DNA from: Saprospiraceae bacterium
GTDB lineage: Bacteria; Bacteroidota; Bacteroidia; Chitinophagales; Saprospiraceae
Direction of reading: 5' to 3'
DNA length: 64,000 bases
NCBI GenBank assembly: GCA_020627785.1
Contig: JAHDGF010000016.1
Location: forward strand, 24,732 to 88,731
The notes under the pieces were generated by a model. It was not told the origin of the DNA, searched no databases, and worked only from the letters and a program-made list of their open reading frames with translations. The translations under genes were made by a program, and so were the position numbers. Positions 37,417 through 45,788 of this stretch are shown piece by piece; within the stretch, counting starts at the first letter, position 1; every line of letters starts with the position of its first letter.

Positions 37417-38280
37417 TTATTGAGCTTTCTTGATTTCCTTCAAATATTCAGATGGGGAGGTTCCGACCTCGGATTTAAAAGATCGATAGAAGCTACTTTT
37501 AGATGGGAAGCCACAATTCAGTGCAAGACCAACAATTGAAAGGCTTTTATTTTCCGGTTTCGCTATTTCATCTTTGAATCTATCGATGCGATATCTATTA
37601 ACCCATTCATAATAGTTGGAATTCATATGTTGGTTAATGAGATAGGAAACCTTTTTCTCTGTGCTTCCCACAGACTCTGCTAATTCCCTAAGGGACAGTG
37701 TTGGATTTAAAAAGAGTGCTTTTTCTTTCATTATTCTTTCCAAATCTTGTTTTAAAGAATTCACCGCCTCTTCATCTAGTAAAACCGTATTCTCATAAGG
37801 CAAGGCTGTAGTCTTAGACTCTTTTAATTCTGAGGAATCTAATTTCTCTTTATTAGTCAATCGGTCTTTTACAAAACGGTAAATGAAGGAGGCGTTCAAG
37901 GCAATAAAGAAGACACTAGGTGAACCAAAAAGGAAGCTATCTCTATTAAATAACGCGGAATTAAAATTGGTACTTAAACCGAAATGCAAATAAAATCCAA
38001 TCCTAATTATTTCAGGTAGTATGAAGAGGATAAAGGCAAATAGTACATATTGCTTCCAATATTTTAGCGAAAAAAATCTTGGGATAAGGATAAAGGCATG
38101 AACATAAAAATATATTGGCAACATGATCACAGAAAGTGCTGCTGGAGTTTTTGGACGCAATGATTGATCAAACCAATTAGCAGTCCAATCAACATTGACG
38201 GCAGAAAAAACAAATATCCAAAAAAGAAGATGTAGGCCTAATTCTATCTTGTTCTTCACTTTATAAGATTGCTCAAACAA
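37417..38280 (-). CDS. Membrane-anchored AraC-family transcriptional regulator
   Basis: 287-aa protein. The N-terminal half has about four to five hydrophobic helices (for example LHLLFWIFVFSAVNV, ALSVIMLPIYFYVHAFIL), the C-terminal 100 residues form the AraC double HTH (LRELAESVGSTEKKVSYLI and LSIVGLALNCGFPSKSSFYRSF). This resembles membrane-embedded AraC regulators common in Bacteroidota. No ATG is available; the frame starts with TTG 38280, GTG at residue 8 being the alternative. It is upstream of the ABC genes on the same strand, with 148 nt between, so it may control them. Confidence 0.85.
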   Translation of the reverse strand: MFEQSYKVKNKIELGLHLLFWIFVFSAVNVDWTANWFDQSLRPKTPAALSVIMLPIYFYVHAFILIPRFFSLKYWKQYVLFAFILFILPEIIRIGFYLHFGLSTNFNSALFNRDSFLFGSPSVFFIALNASFIYRFVKDRLTNKEKLDSSELKESKTTALPYENTVLLDEEAVNSLKQDLERIMKEKALFLNPTLSLRELAESVGSTEKKVSYLINQHMNSNYYEWVNRYRIDRFKDEIAKPENKSLSIVGLALNCGFPSKSSFYRSFKSEVGTSPSEYLKEIKKAQ

Positions 38281-38343
38281 GATAGGTTTAAATTCTAAAT
38301 ACCCTACCCATATTTTTTAGGATAAATTATTGATGATCAGAAT

Positions 38344-39231
38344 TTAATTCACATCTATAAAAATACCAAAACTATAGGATGGAGCTGCAGCAATAATGCG
38401 ACCACTCAGTGCGGAGGTATAATTTGCTGAAATACCAATTTTTTCTGTGAGGTATAAATTAGCTTCAACACCAAGGCTGGTAAACTCTGTATTATTTGCA
38501 AAAATACTTGTACTGTTTACTTCTTCGGAAAGCTCTCCATTTTTAAACGACCTGATGAAATTCAATTTTGAGCTTAGCCATAGACGACTATTAAAAATTC
38601 CTAAACCAAACTCTGCCCCGAATCGGAATTCTTCAGAGAATCCTTTTGTTCTGTTATTTACAGCGGCGTATGCAGAATAGTAAGCAGAGTTTGATTTAAA
38701 ATTAAATCCTTTACCGATATCTATTTGTAATTGCTGGTTGAACTCTCCATCTCCTGTCTGAAGATTTCCAAATTCTCCTTTACCTGTAACACCTGTAGGA
38801 ACGCCCAAAAGTACACTGACAGCAATTGGAATTTGCGCCCCTGGTTTACTAAGGCTATATTTAAATGCAAGATCGATATCGCCAATGGCATTGATCGCAT
38901 CTCCCTGCACCAGAATATCATTATTGGTTGCAGAACGTAAATTGTTCATTACATTTCTACTAAATAAGCTGCCATTGAATATGGTTGTCAACCGATCCGA
39001 AAGTCCGTACTCTGCATATAAGAAAGTGTTGTAGATTCCCGTAGTAATGTTAGGATCTATCAGACCACTATCTGTATAATGTTGATCAAATTTCAAAGAC
39101 CACTCAGAAAGCTTAAAGTAGTATTTGCCTTTAGCTTTTGTCCAGGGACCTCCACCAAAAACATCTGTAGTAATGAATACAGAAAATAAAATAGCAATCG
39201 CTATGCTAGATAGTTTAGTTAATTTCTCCAT
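38344..39231 (-). CDS. Predicted outer-membrane beta-barrel protein
   Basis: 295-aa protein with signal peptide (to about GGG at 28) and amphipathic beta strands throughout, ending in FGIFIDVN. The opening PWTKAKGKYYFKLSEWSLKF and the alternating aromatic strands resemble small transport-like (FadL/phenol MetA-type) barrels of unknown substrate. The frame could begin at GTG 39234, but ATG 39231 is the next codon and is preferred. It overlaps the preceding Big2 lipoprotein gene by 17 nt, so the two are co-translated and probably act together in the outer membrane. Confidence 0.7.
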   Translation of the reverse strand: MEKLTKLSSIAIAILFSVFITTDVFGGGPWTKAKGKYYFKLSEWSLKFDQHYTDSGLIDPNITTGIYNTFLYAEYGLSDRLTTIFNGSLFSRNVMNNLRSATNNDILVQGDAINAIGDIDLAFKYSLSKPGAQIPIAVSVLLGVPTGVTGKGEFGNLQTGDGEFNQQLQIDIGKGFNFKSNSAYYSAYAAVNNRTKGFSEEFRFGAEFGLGIFNSRLWLSSKLNFIRSFKNGELSEEVNSTSIFANNTEFTSLGVEANLYLTEKIGISANYTSALSGRIIAAAPSYSFGIFIDVN

Positions 39232-39898
39232 CACCTACTTTTACATTAAATGGTTTACAAAAATATACAATGTGACTAAAGTCCATTATGCCAACATTAT
39301 TTATGACATAATTGTGTGCCCCTTCAAAGACATCAACTTCACCAATCTCAAAAGCATCTGAAATAGAATTTGGATTATTGGATAAATAGATATAAAGTCC
39401 AGGCAATGCATCTGATGCACAATATTCATTATCAAAAGTTAAAAGTAGATTGGTTTGATCTTGCTCGGCTATGGTAAAATCTCCGGTTAACTTATAACTT
39501 GAAGTCGTTTCAATAACACCTGATAATTCTATAGAATTGGTGACAGTTTCTGCCCCAACAATAACTGATATGGTATCAGAAATTAAACCTTCAACAAGGT
39601 TTACTTCTGCAACAACTTCTACAGTCCCAATGCTTACTCCTGTGATCAGACCTTGATTATTTATGATCGCAATATCATCATCAGAAGTGCTCCAATCGAC
39701 TGGAATAAATTCTTCAACACCCACATTATTGAGATACATGTATTCTAATTGCAGCGATGCATTTACACCTAAGGTATCTACGATGGTGGTTATTCTTACT
39801 TCAGGGTCACGAGCATCCTCCAAGAAATCATCCCCAATGCATGAATTAAGGCTGATCAGTATTGAAACGAAAATGGTCGCTTGAAATGCAATTTTCAT
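39215..39898 (-). CDS. Big2 (Ig-like) domain lipoprotein
   Basis: 227-aa lipoprotein (lipobox ending at Cys20, NSC). Residues about 30-120 form a bacterial Ig-like group 2 domain (WSTSDDDIAIINNQGLITGVS, then GTVEVVAEV). The C-terminal part is a second beta-rich region (about 140-227) with a pair of cysteines (YCASDA and YFCKPF). Its stop codon lies inside the next gene (17-nt overlap), a barrel protein; a surface assembly or copurifying outer-membrane complex is inferred. Ligand unknown. Confidence 0.75.
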   Translation of the reverse strand: MKIAFQATIFVSILISLNSCIGDDFLEDARDPEVRITTIVDTLGVNASLQLEYMYLNNVGVEEFIPVDWSTSDDDIAIINNQGLITGVSIGTVEVVAEVNLVEGLISDTISVIVGAETVTNSIELSGVIETTSSYKLTGDFTIAEQDQTNLLLTFDNEYCASDALPGLYIYLSNNPNSISDAFEIGEVDVFEGAHNYVINNVGIMDFSHIVYFCKPFNVKVGDGEIN

Positions 39899-40459
39899 TG
39901 TTCTCTTTTTTAAGTATTAATCACCGAAGTCAAAGTTAAGTATCAAGTCCAAATAACGAGTTGTAATTGTTGAGTTAAACTGAACTTCTAAATTTTATAT
40001 TTCAAAAATTCTTGAATAATAAGTTTGATACTATTTCTCTCTTGCTCTAACTTACTAACTATCGATTAACATTCCCAACCTCTATTTGTTACTAAGAATC
40101 AAATTTTTATTCTAACCTATCATTTAGAATTCTCACTTCTCAAATTTTAATCTCTCTTCCATCCCATCTGAAATTATTCTTCTAACCAAAGAGGCTGATA
40201 AGATGAAGCATTTTGATTTATGAAAAATTAAAAATCTCGACTATTAATGATGATACTACTTAAAAAGAGGGCAAAGAATGCCATCAAAGTCCTGTCGTCA
40301 ATAACTATTGAGAAAGTCAAGCCATTTATTCACTTATGATAAGGATATGTCGCCCTTATGACCCGATTGTTTAATGGACTTAAAGTCATACAACCATAGA
40401 GGGACCAGAGGCATATAGGGATTTGTTAAACGGCACTTGACAAACTAAAATTTAATCAA
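39899..40459. other. 560-nt intergenic region with no clear gene
   Basis: Divergent intergenic space between the Big2 lipoprotein gene and the giant repeat protein gene. No ORF with a plausible start, no tRNA and no CRISPR pattern is seen. It is long and AT-rich and must contain at least two promoters. TTGACA occurs about 25 nt before the repeat-protein ATG, but a matching TAnnTTTG box is not evident. Confidence 0.4.
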
Positions 40460-43400
40460 ATGAAATATTTTCTAACACTAATCTCAAGTCTATTTATCGG
40501 TCTTACGATGTATGGACAAGATGTAAGTTTGCAAAGAGTAGCTGACCTAGTCCCAGAAGGATATTCAATAACAGGTCAAGGCTTCCTTGAAGAGCTTACG
40601 GATGGAGCATTACAACTTAGACTTTCAGACGATTTCGATACACCTCCAGGACCAGATGTTAGAATCCTTTTAAATAATTCTTTACAACTTACCAATGCCG
40701 TTGAGATTGTTAACCTTTCAGACATCGGTCATTTTAGTGGTGCCTTGACGGTAGATGTCCCCTCTTCTATTAATATCAATGATTATGATTTCATACTTTT
40801 CTATTGTGTACAGTTTAATCTAGCGTGGGCCTCTGGAGCGTATGGTGAAGTGATGATTTTGGGAGCTCCGACCTGTGATGAAAGTGGCGTATTTAATCAG
40901 AACGGCTTAGAGATTGTAGACATCTGTCCCACCGATAACTCAGACGATATTATTGAATTTGAAAATTCACTTGGCTTAGATGCTGGTGATGAATATGTAT
41001 ATTTAATTACCGACGAAAACGAAATACTTTTAGAAGTTGTAGAAGAAGACTTCTATGATTTTGAAGGAAGCAGTCTTGATGTACAGAGAGTCTATGGCTT
41101 ACAATATTCCGGTGATCTTGATATTAGCATAGGCAGTCCGAGGACTTCAACAACTGCTTCTGATTGTTTTGAGCATTCGGATGATCAGGACTTTATCACC
41201 ATCACAAAGAATGCTTGCTTTGAATGTTTCAATAGCGCTGTCGCAAATGTGAATGGATCAAACACAATTGATGTTTGTCCTACGGATGGTGATGATGATC
41301 TCGTATTTTTTGAAAACAGTTTGGATGCGCCCATTGGATCAGAATATGTTTATTTGGTCACAGACCAAAATGAAAATCTTATAGAATTGGTTTTTGACGA
41401 TCGCTATGATTTTGAAGGAACAAGTACAGAAACACAGAGAGTTTACGGCATGCATTTCGATGGCGTTTTGGATCCAAATTTTGGAGGCAATAGATTATCC
41501 ACTACTGCCTCAGGTTGCTTTGAACATTCCAATAATTCTAGCTTTATTGAGATCACTAAAAACGCTTGTTTTGAATGTTTTGATAGTTATACCTTTGTTG
41601 ATGAATCTGCTGACTTAGTAAACATTTGCGCAAGCGATGGAATAGCAGATTCTGTAAAGATTAAAAATAATATTGACACGACCCTCAATATGAACTATGC
41701 TTACATTGTGACAGACACCAATGAAGTAGCACAGTTGATTACTATGAATCCAATCATTGACTTCGAAGGATCAGGATCGGATGAACAAAGAGTTTACGGC
41801 GTACATTTTAATGGCAACCTGAATCCAGGAATTGGACTTCACAGATCATTGACTACGGCAAGCGATTGTTATGTGCATTCAGATTCAGAAGATTTCGTGA
41901 CAATATTGAAAGACGCTTGTCCGCCCTCCTTTATGTGTGAATCTTCCACCGTTTCTTCTAACGGAGCGAGTACTATAGATCTTTGCCCAACGGATGGAAA
42001 TAATGACGTCATCGCTTTATCCAATAATATAAATGTATCTGCTGGTAATAACTATGCATATTTAATTACTGATGAAAATCAGATAGTCCAACAAGTAATT
42101 CAAAATAACTCCTATAATTTCGAAGGCTCTGACCTTTCTGTGCAGAGAGTTTATGGGATTCATTTCGAAGGTGTTCTATCTCCACAAATTGGAAATACAA
42201 GAACGGCAACATCAGCCAGTGGTTGCTTTACCCATTCAAGTGATAATACATTCTTAACAATTTCCAAAAATGCGTGCACTCCATTCTTTAACTGCCTTTC
42301 AAGTGAAGTTACAGATATTAATGGGAACAGCAATTTTTCTATTTGCGCAAGCGATGGAGAAAGTGATGTCATCACTTTTCAAAATAGTCTAGGTCTACCA
42401 CCAGGAGAAAATTATGTTTACCTATTGACAGATGAAAATGAAGTTTTAATAGATGTAATATCCACACCAAGTTTCGATTTTGAAGGAAGCTCAGAAAATA
42501 CGCAACGAGTGTATGGGTTCCACTATAATGGTGAGTTAAACGTACAGATTGGTTTCGGCAGAATGATAACAACAGCGACGGATTGTTTTGCACATTCTAG
42601 TAGTGACTCTTTTATTACCATTACTAAGGATGCTTGCCCACCACCCTTCAATTGTCTTTCTAGTAGCATAACGGATATTAACGGCTCAGCAACGATTGAT
42701 CTATGTCCAAATGATGGCGCTAATGATGTGATTGCCTTCAGAAATAGTCTTAATGAAAATACGAATATAAATTATGCATATTTGCTGACCGATGAAAATG
42801 ATGTTCTTGAAGAAGTGATCATGAGCAGCTCATATAATTTTGAAGGAAGTTCAGATCAGACACAGCGCATTCATGGAATTCATTTCAATGGAACCTTACA
42901 GCCGGTGATTGGCCAACTAAGAACATTGACTTCGGCAACAGATTGTTTTGCCCACAGTAATGATGGTGAATTTCTAACAATTATGAAGCAGGCATGCGTC
43001 CCTGAATTTGTCTGTGAATTCACGCTGACCGCAACAACAGATTGGGCTACTAGCGTTCAGATTTGTGCGACGGATGGTGTGGAAGACAGAATAGAATTAA
43101 AAAATAATTTATCCATCGAAGCTGGCGAAAACTATGCTTATCTAATTACGGATGAAAATGACATCCTGCAAGAGGTTAGCTTTGAAGAATTTTATGACTT
43201 TGAAGGATCCGGAGAAAACGAGACAAGAATTTATGGGGTTCACTTTTCAGGAACACTTAACCCACAGATCGGACAAAATAGACTAGCGACAACAGCTACA
43301 GAATGTTTTGAGCATTCAGGCAGTAGTTTATTCCTTACCATTACCAAAGACGGATGCGAAGAAGCTTTTGACTGTATGGCAACCGTTACAGCAACTACGA

Positions 43401-44113
43401 ATTGGGAGAGTTCGATAAGCATCTGTACATTGGATGGCGAAGAAGATATGGTAGAGTTACGAAATAATTTATCCATCGCACCAGGATCAAATTATGCCTA
43501 TTTAATTACTGACGCTAATGAAAACTTATTGGACGTGTCATTCAGAGAGTTCTATGACTTTGAAGGTTCTGGGATAAGTGAGCAACGAGTATATGGCATT
43601 CACTATGATGGAACATTAAACACTGTGCTTGGCACAAATAGAATGGAAACTACGGCTACTGGATGTTTTACACACTCAGGCAGTGACATCTTCTTAACAA
43701 TAAACAAGGAAGAAGACTGCGGTCCAGTTTTCGAATGTAAGCCAAGCTTAACAGCATCGACTGACTGGGAAAATTCTAGAAACATCTGTCCGTCAGATGG
43801 TGTTGCCGATTGGATTGATTTAAAAAACAACTTATTCATTGAGCCTGGAGATAACTATGCATATTTGATCACAGATGAAAGAGGAATCCTGATGGATGTT
43901 TCTTTTGATTCGATATACAACTTTGATGGAACACCTGCACTGGAGCAAAGAGTGTACGGAATTCACTACGACGGAATTCTGATGCCACAAATCGGCGAAG
44001 ATAGACTACTTACCACTTCATCAGGTTGCTTTGAACATTCAGGCGCTGGACTATTTTTAACCATCCGTAAATCCGTATGTGCAGACGAAGATGTGTGTGT
44101 GTTGAAAGTTTAA
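40460..44113 (+). CDS. Giant repetitive secreted protein, first part (frameshifted)
   Basis: 1217-aa frame with a signal peptide (LISSLFIGLTMYGQ) and an N-terminal beta-rich domain (about 20-145), then nine complete ~120-aa tandem repeats. Each repeat has a C-x-x-DG start, a NYAYLITDEN strand, YDFEGS, QRVYGIHY, IG-x-x-R, TAT-x-CF-x-HS and FLTI-x-K-x-x-C. The frame ends at TAA 44111-44113, just after a (TG)5 tract at 44092-44101, where the tenth repeat should begin. The continuing frame at 44077-44700 supplies the tenth repeat and the T9SS sorting domain. As read, the protein lacks its secretion signal for the outer surface. Likely a surface adhesin or carbohydrate-binding scaffold; no catalytic motif seen. 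Confidence 0.82.
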   Translation: MKYFLTLISSLFIGLTMYGQDVSLQRVADLVPEGYSITGQGFLEELTDGALQLRLSDDFDTPPGPDVRILLNNSLQLTNAVEIVNLSDIGHFSGALTVDVPSSININDYDFILFYCVQFNLAWASGAYGEVMILGAPTCDESGVFNQNGLEIVDICPTDNSDDIIEFENSLGLDAGDEYVYLITDENEILLEVVEEDFYDFEGSSLDVQRVYGLQYSGDLDISIGSPRTSTTASDCFEHSDDQDFITITKNACFECFNSAVANVNGSNTIDVCPTDGDDDLVFFENSLDAPIGSEYVYLVTDQNENLIELVFDDRYDFEGTSTETQRVYGMHFDGVLDPNFGGNRLSTTASGCFEHSNNSSFIEITKNACFECFDSYTFVDESADLVNICASDGIADSVKIKNNIDTTLNMNYAYIVTDTNEVAQLITMNPIIDFEGSGSDEQRVYGVHFNGNLNPGIGLHRSLTTASDCYVHSDSEDFVTILKDACPPSFMCESSTVSSNGASTIDLCPTDGNNDVIALSNNINVSAGNNYAYLITDENQIVQQVIQNNSYNFEGSDLSVQRVYGIHFEGVLSPQIGNTRTATSASGCFTHSSDNTFLTISKNACTPFFNCLSSEVTDINGNSNFSICASDGESDVITFQNSLGLPPGENYVYLLTDENEVLIDVISTPSFDFEGSSENTQRVYGFHYNGELNVQIGFGRMITTATDCFAHSSSDSFITITKDACPPPFNCLSSSITDINGSATIDLCPNDGANDVIAFRNSLNENTNINYAYLLTDENDVLEEVIMSSSYNFEGSSDQTQRIHGIHFNGTLQPVIGQLRTLTSATDCFAHSNDGEFLTIMKQACVPEFVCEFTLTATTDWATSVQICATDGVEDRIELKNNLSIEAGENYAYLITDENDILQEVSFEEFYDFEGSGENETRIYGVHFSGTLNPQIGQNRLATTATECFEHSGSSLFLTITKDGCEEAFDCMATVTATTNWESSISICTLDGEEDMVELRNNLSIAPGSNYAYLITDANENLLDVSFREFYDFEGSGISEQRVYGIHYDGTLNTVLGTNRMETTATGCFTHSGSDIFLTINKEEDCGPVFECKPSLTASTDWENSRNICPSDGVADWIDLKNNLFIEPGDNYAYLITDERGILMDVSFDSIYNFDGTPALEQRVYGIHYDGILMPQIGEDRLLTTSSGCFEHSGAGLFLTIRKSVCADEDVCVLKV

Positions 44114-44450
44114 CCGCATCAACGGATTGGGTTACAGAATTTGAAGTTTGCGTAAGTGATGGCATCGATGATGTAATTGAATTAAAAAATAGTGCAGCTG
44201 TTCCTGTTGGATTTAACTATGCCTTCTTATTAACGGATGAATCTGGAAACTTACTGGAAGTATTACTTGACACCGTTTATAATTTTGAAAACACGAATCT
44301 TGAGGAGCAGAGAGTATATGGAATAAGTTACTCTGGACAATTATTTCCTAAGTATGGAGAGGATAGATTAAATACAACTGCCTCAGGTTGCTCTATCCAT
44401 TCCGGTGATGATTTATTTTTAAGAATTCGTAAATCACAAGAATGCGGCAT
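40900..44450 (+). repeat. Ten tandem ~120-aa protein repeats
   Basis: Repeat starts, judged by the C-x-x-DG codons, fall near 40922, 41274, 41624, 41982, 42342, 42702, 43062, 43422, 43785 and 44147, giving periods of 350-363 bp. Units 7-9 are closest to each other and share the TTDW opening. Cysteines at the unit edges (about two per unit plus one mid-unit) suggest disulfide-linked beta modules. Not CRISPR: the period is long and the unit is coding. Confidence 0.85.
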
Positions 44451-44700
44451 TACTTCTACGGAGGAATTAGATGAGCCAGGAAACATCACGGTCTACCCAA
44501 ACCCAAGTGATGGTAATTTCAGCATTGACACGGAGGATGTAGAATTAGAAAAATTTGATGCCAAGGTATATTCAATCAATGGACAATTGGTTCAAGACAT
44601 AACAGGTCAAAGTTCATTTTTCTTAGAGGACTCGGGCGTATATCTTATTCAATTTTTTGGCCAAGATAGAGTCATAACAACAAAGGTTATCGTTAGATAA
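44077..44700 (+). CDS. Giant repetitive protein, out-of-frame C-terminal part with T9SS domain
   Basis: Downstream fragment of the same gene in another frame. Reading through the (TG)n tract it begins as CVESLTASTDW, which fits exactly as the missing opening of the tenth repeat (compare KPSLTASTDW in the ninth). It then holds repeat ten and a T9SS sorting domain (VYPNPSDGNF to the C-terminus). The ATG at 44077 is only an accident of frame; true translation should come from 40460. The two frames are joined if two bases are removed from the TG tract. Followed by a strong terminator. Confidence 0.8.
   Translation: MCRRRCVCVESLTASTDWVTEFEVCVSDGIDDVIELKNSAAVPVGFNYAFLLTDESGNLLEVLLDTVYNFENTNLEEQRVYGISYSGQLFPKYGEDRLNTTASGCSIHSGDDLFLRIRKSQECGITSTEELDEPGNITVYPNPSDGNFSIDTEDVELEKFDAKVYSINGQLVQDITGQSSFFLEDSGVYLIQFFGQDRVITTKVIVR
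44092..44101 (+). repeat. (TG)5 dinucleotide tract at the frameshift
   Basis: TGTGTGTGTG, followed by TT, located at the exact point where the repeat protein changes frame. Removing one TG restores GAT GTG TGT GTT GAA, that is DVCVESL, matching the unit consensus. Short tandem repeats are classical slippage sites, so ON/OFF switching of T9SS export is possible. Confidence 0.65.
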
Positions 44701-44772
44701 ATTTTAGTTTTTTAATAGCCACATTTAATCAGGGTTCTTTCAACGAATCAGGTTCGGAATCCTCAAAAATTT

Positions 44773-44807
44773 GCTTAGTCTCTTTAAAAAGAGACTAAGC
44801 TTTTTTT
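44773..44807. terminator. Strong bidirectional intrinsic terminator
   Basis: A 13-bp stem GCTTAGTCTCTTT (44773-44785) with AAAGAGACTAAGC (44788-44800), then seven T on the plus strand and five T (TTTTT) on the minus strand past the other side. It ends the repeat-protein gene and the convergent glutaminase gene. Confidence 0.9.
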
Positions 44808-44823
44808 AGGATTTCCTTTTACT

Positions 44824-45741
44824 TTAAAAAATGGAAAGTTGAGTTTTTGTAGTGAAGGCTTCAAGGAAATTCATGCCCCGATAAGAATTGCCTTTCTCAT
44901 TTAGTCTAGGACTCCAAACTGTAATACAGTATCGCTCCGGAAATATGGCGACGATACCTCCTCCCACTCCACTTTTTCCAGGCAATCCAACTTTAAATGA
45001 AAATTCGCCGGACTCATCGTAAAAACCACAGGTCTGCATGATGGCATTAATCCTTTTGACTTGACTGCTCGTCAATACCTTTTCACCATCTTCCGTTTTA
45101 AAGTTATTATCCTTGAGATAGGTAAAGGTTTTTGTCAATTCATAACAGTTCATTTCAATGGAACACATATTGAAATAAAAATCTAATACCTCATCAGGAT
45201 GATTATCCATGTTCCCAAAAGACTTTATAAAATTACAGAGAGCGATGTTTCTGTAGCCAATCTTTTTTTCTGACTTAGCGACAGATTCTGAAAATTCGAT
45301 GTTAGGGCAATTGCTAAGTTTACGGACGTAATCTAGAAAGTCTTCTTTGGGATTTTTCAAATTGCTGATCAATAGATCGCAGATGACCATTGCCCCTCCA
45401 TTAATGAATGGATTTCTAGGAATCCCTAGATCAGCCTCTAATTGAACCAAAGAATTGAAAGCATTTCCTGAGGGCTCCACGCCTACTCTTTCCCAAATAC
45501 TTGCTCCAAGTATTTTGTATGCTAGACTTAGGGATAGAACTTTCGAGATACTCTGTATTGAAAATTTCTTTTCCCAATCACCCAAACCATATTCTTCCTC
45601 ATTCAAGGTGGAAAAATACACTCCAAAATTATCCGGATTTACTTTTTCCAACTCCGGAATATACTTGGCAATCTCCCCTTTGTTTTCCTCTAAACTAATG
45701 GATTTAAAAATTTCCTCAAGCGCCTCTTTGTATGGGACCAT
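44824..45741 (-). CDS. glsA: Glutaminase A
   Basis: 305-aa cytoplasmic glutaminase (L-glutamine to L-glutamate and ammonia) of the serine-dependent beta-lactamase-like family. The catalytic SxxK occurs as SISK (Ser64, Lys67) in FSIQSISKVLSLSLA. The segments EPSGNAFNS, NPFINGGAM, RNIALCNF, and LPGKSGVGGGI with the terminal GMNFLEAF fit the family closely and length is typical. ATG start, ends 17 nt from the shared terminator. Role in nitrogen supply; no linked genes. Confidence 0.93.
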   Translation of the reverse strand: MVPYKEALEEIFKSISLEENKGEIAKYIPELEKVNPDNFGVYFSTLNEEEYGLGDWEKKFSIQSISKVLSLSLAYKILGASIWERVGVEPSGNAFNSLVQLEADLGIPRNPFINGGAMVICDLLISNLKNPKEDFLDYVRKLSNCPNIEFSESVAKSEKKIGYRNIALCNFIKSFGNMDNHPDEVLDFYFNMCSIEMNCYELTKTFTYLKDNNFKTEDGEKVLTSSQVKRINAIMQTCGFYDESGEFSFKVGLPGKSGVGGGIVAIFPERYCITVWSPRLNEKGNSYRGMNFLEAFTTKTQLSIF

Positions 45742-45788
45742 TTTATCTGGATAAATTAAAAAAGTACGTCAATTTTTTTATTTGAAAA

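Noticed and set aside
40900..44450. Regular repeat pattern considered as a CRISPR-like array
   Set aside because: Units are ~360 bp, in frame and coding; repeats are diverged; no spacer structure.
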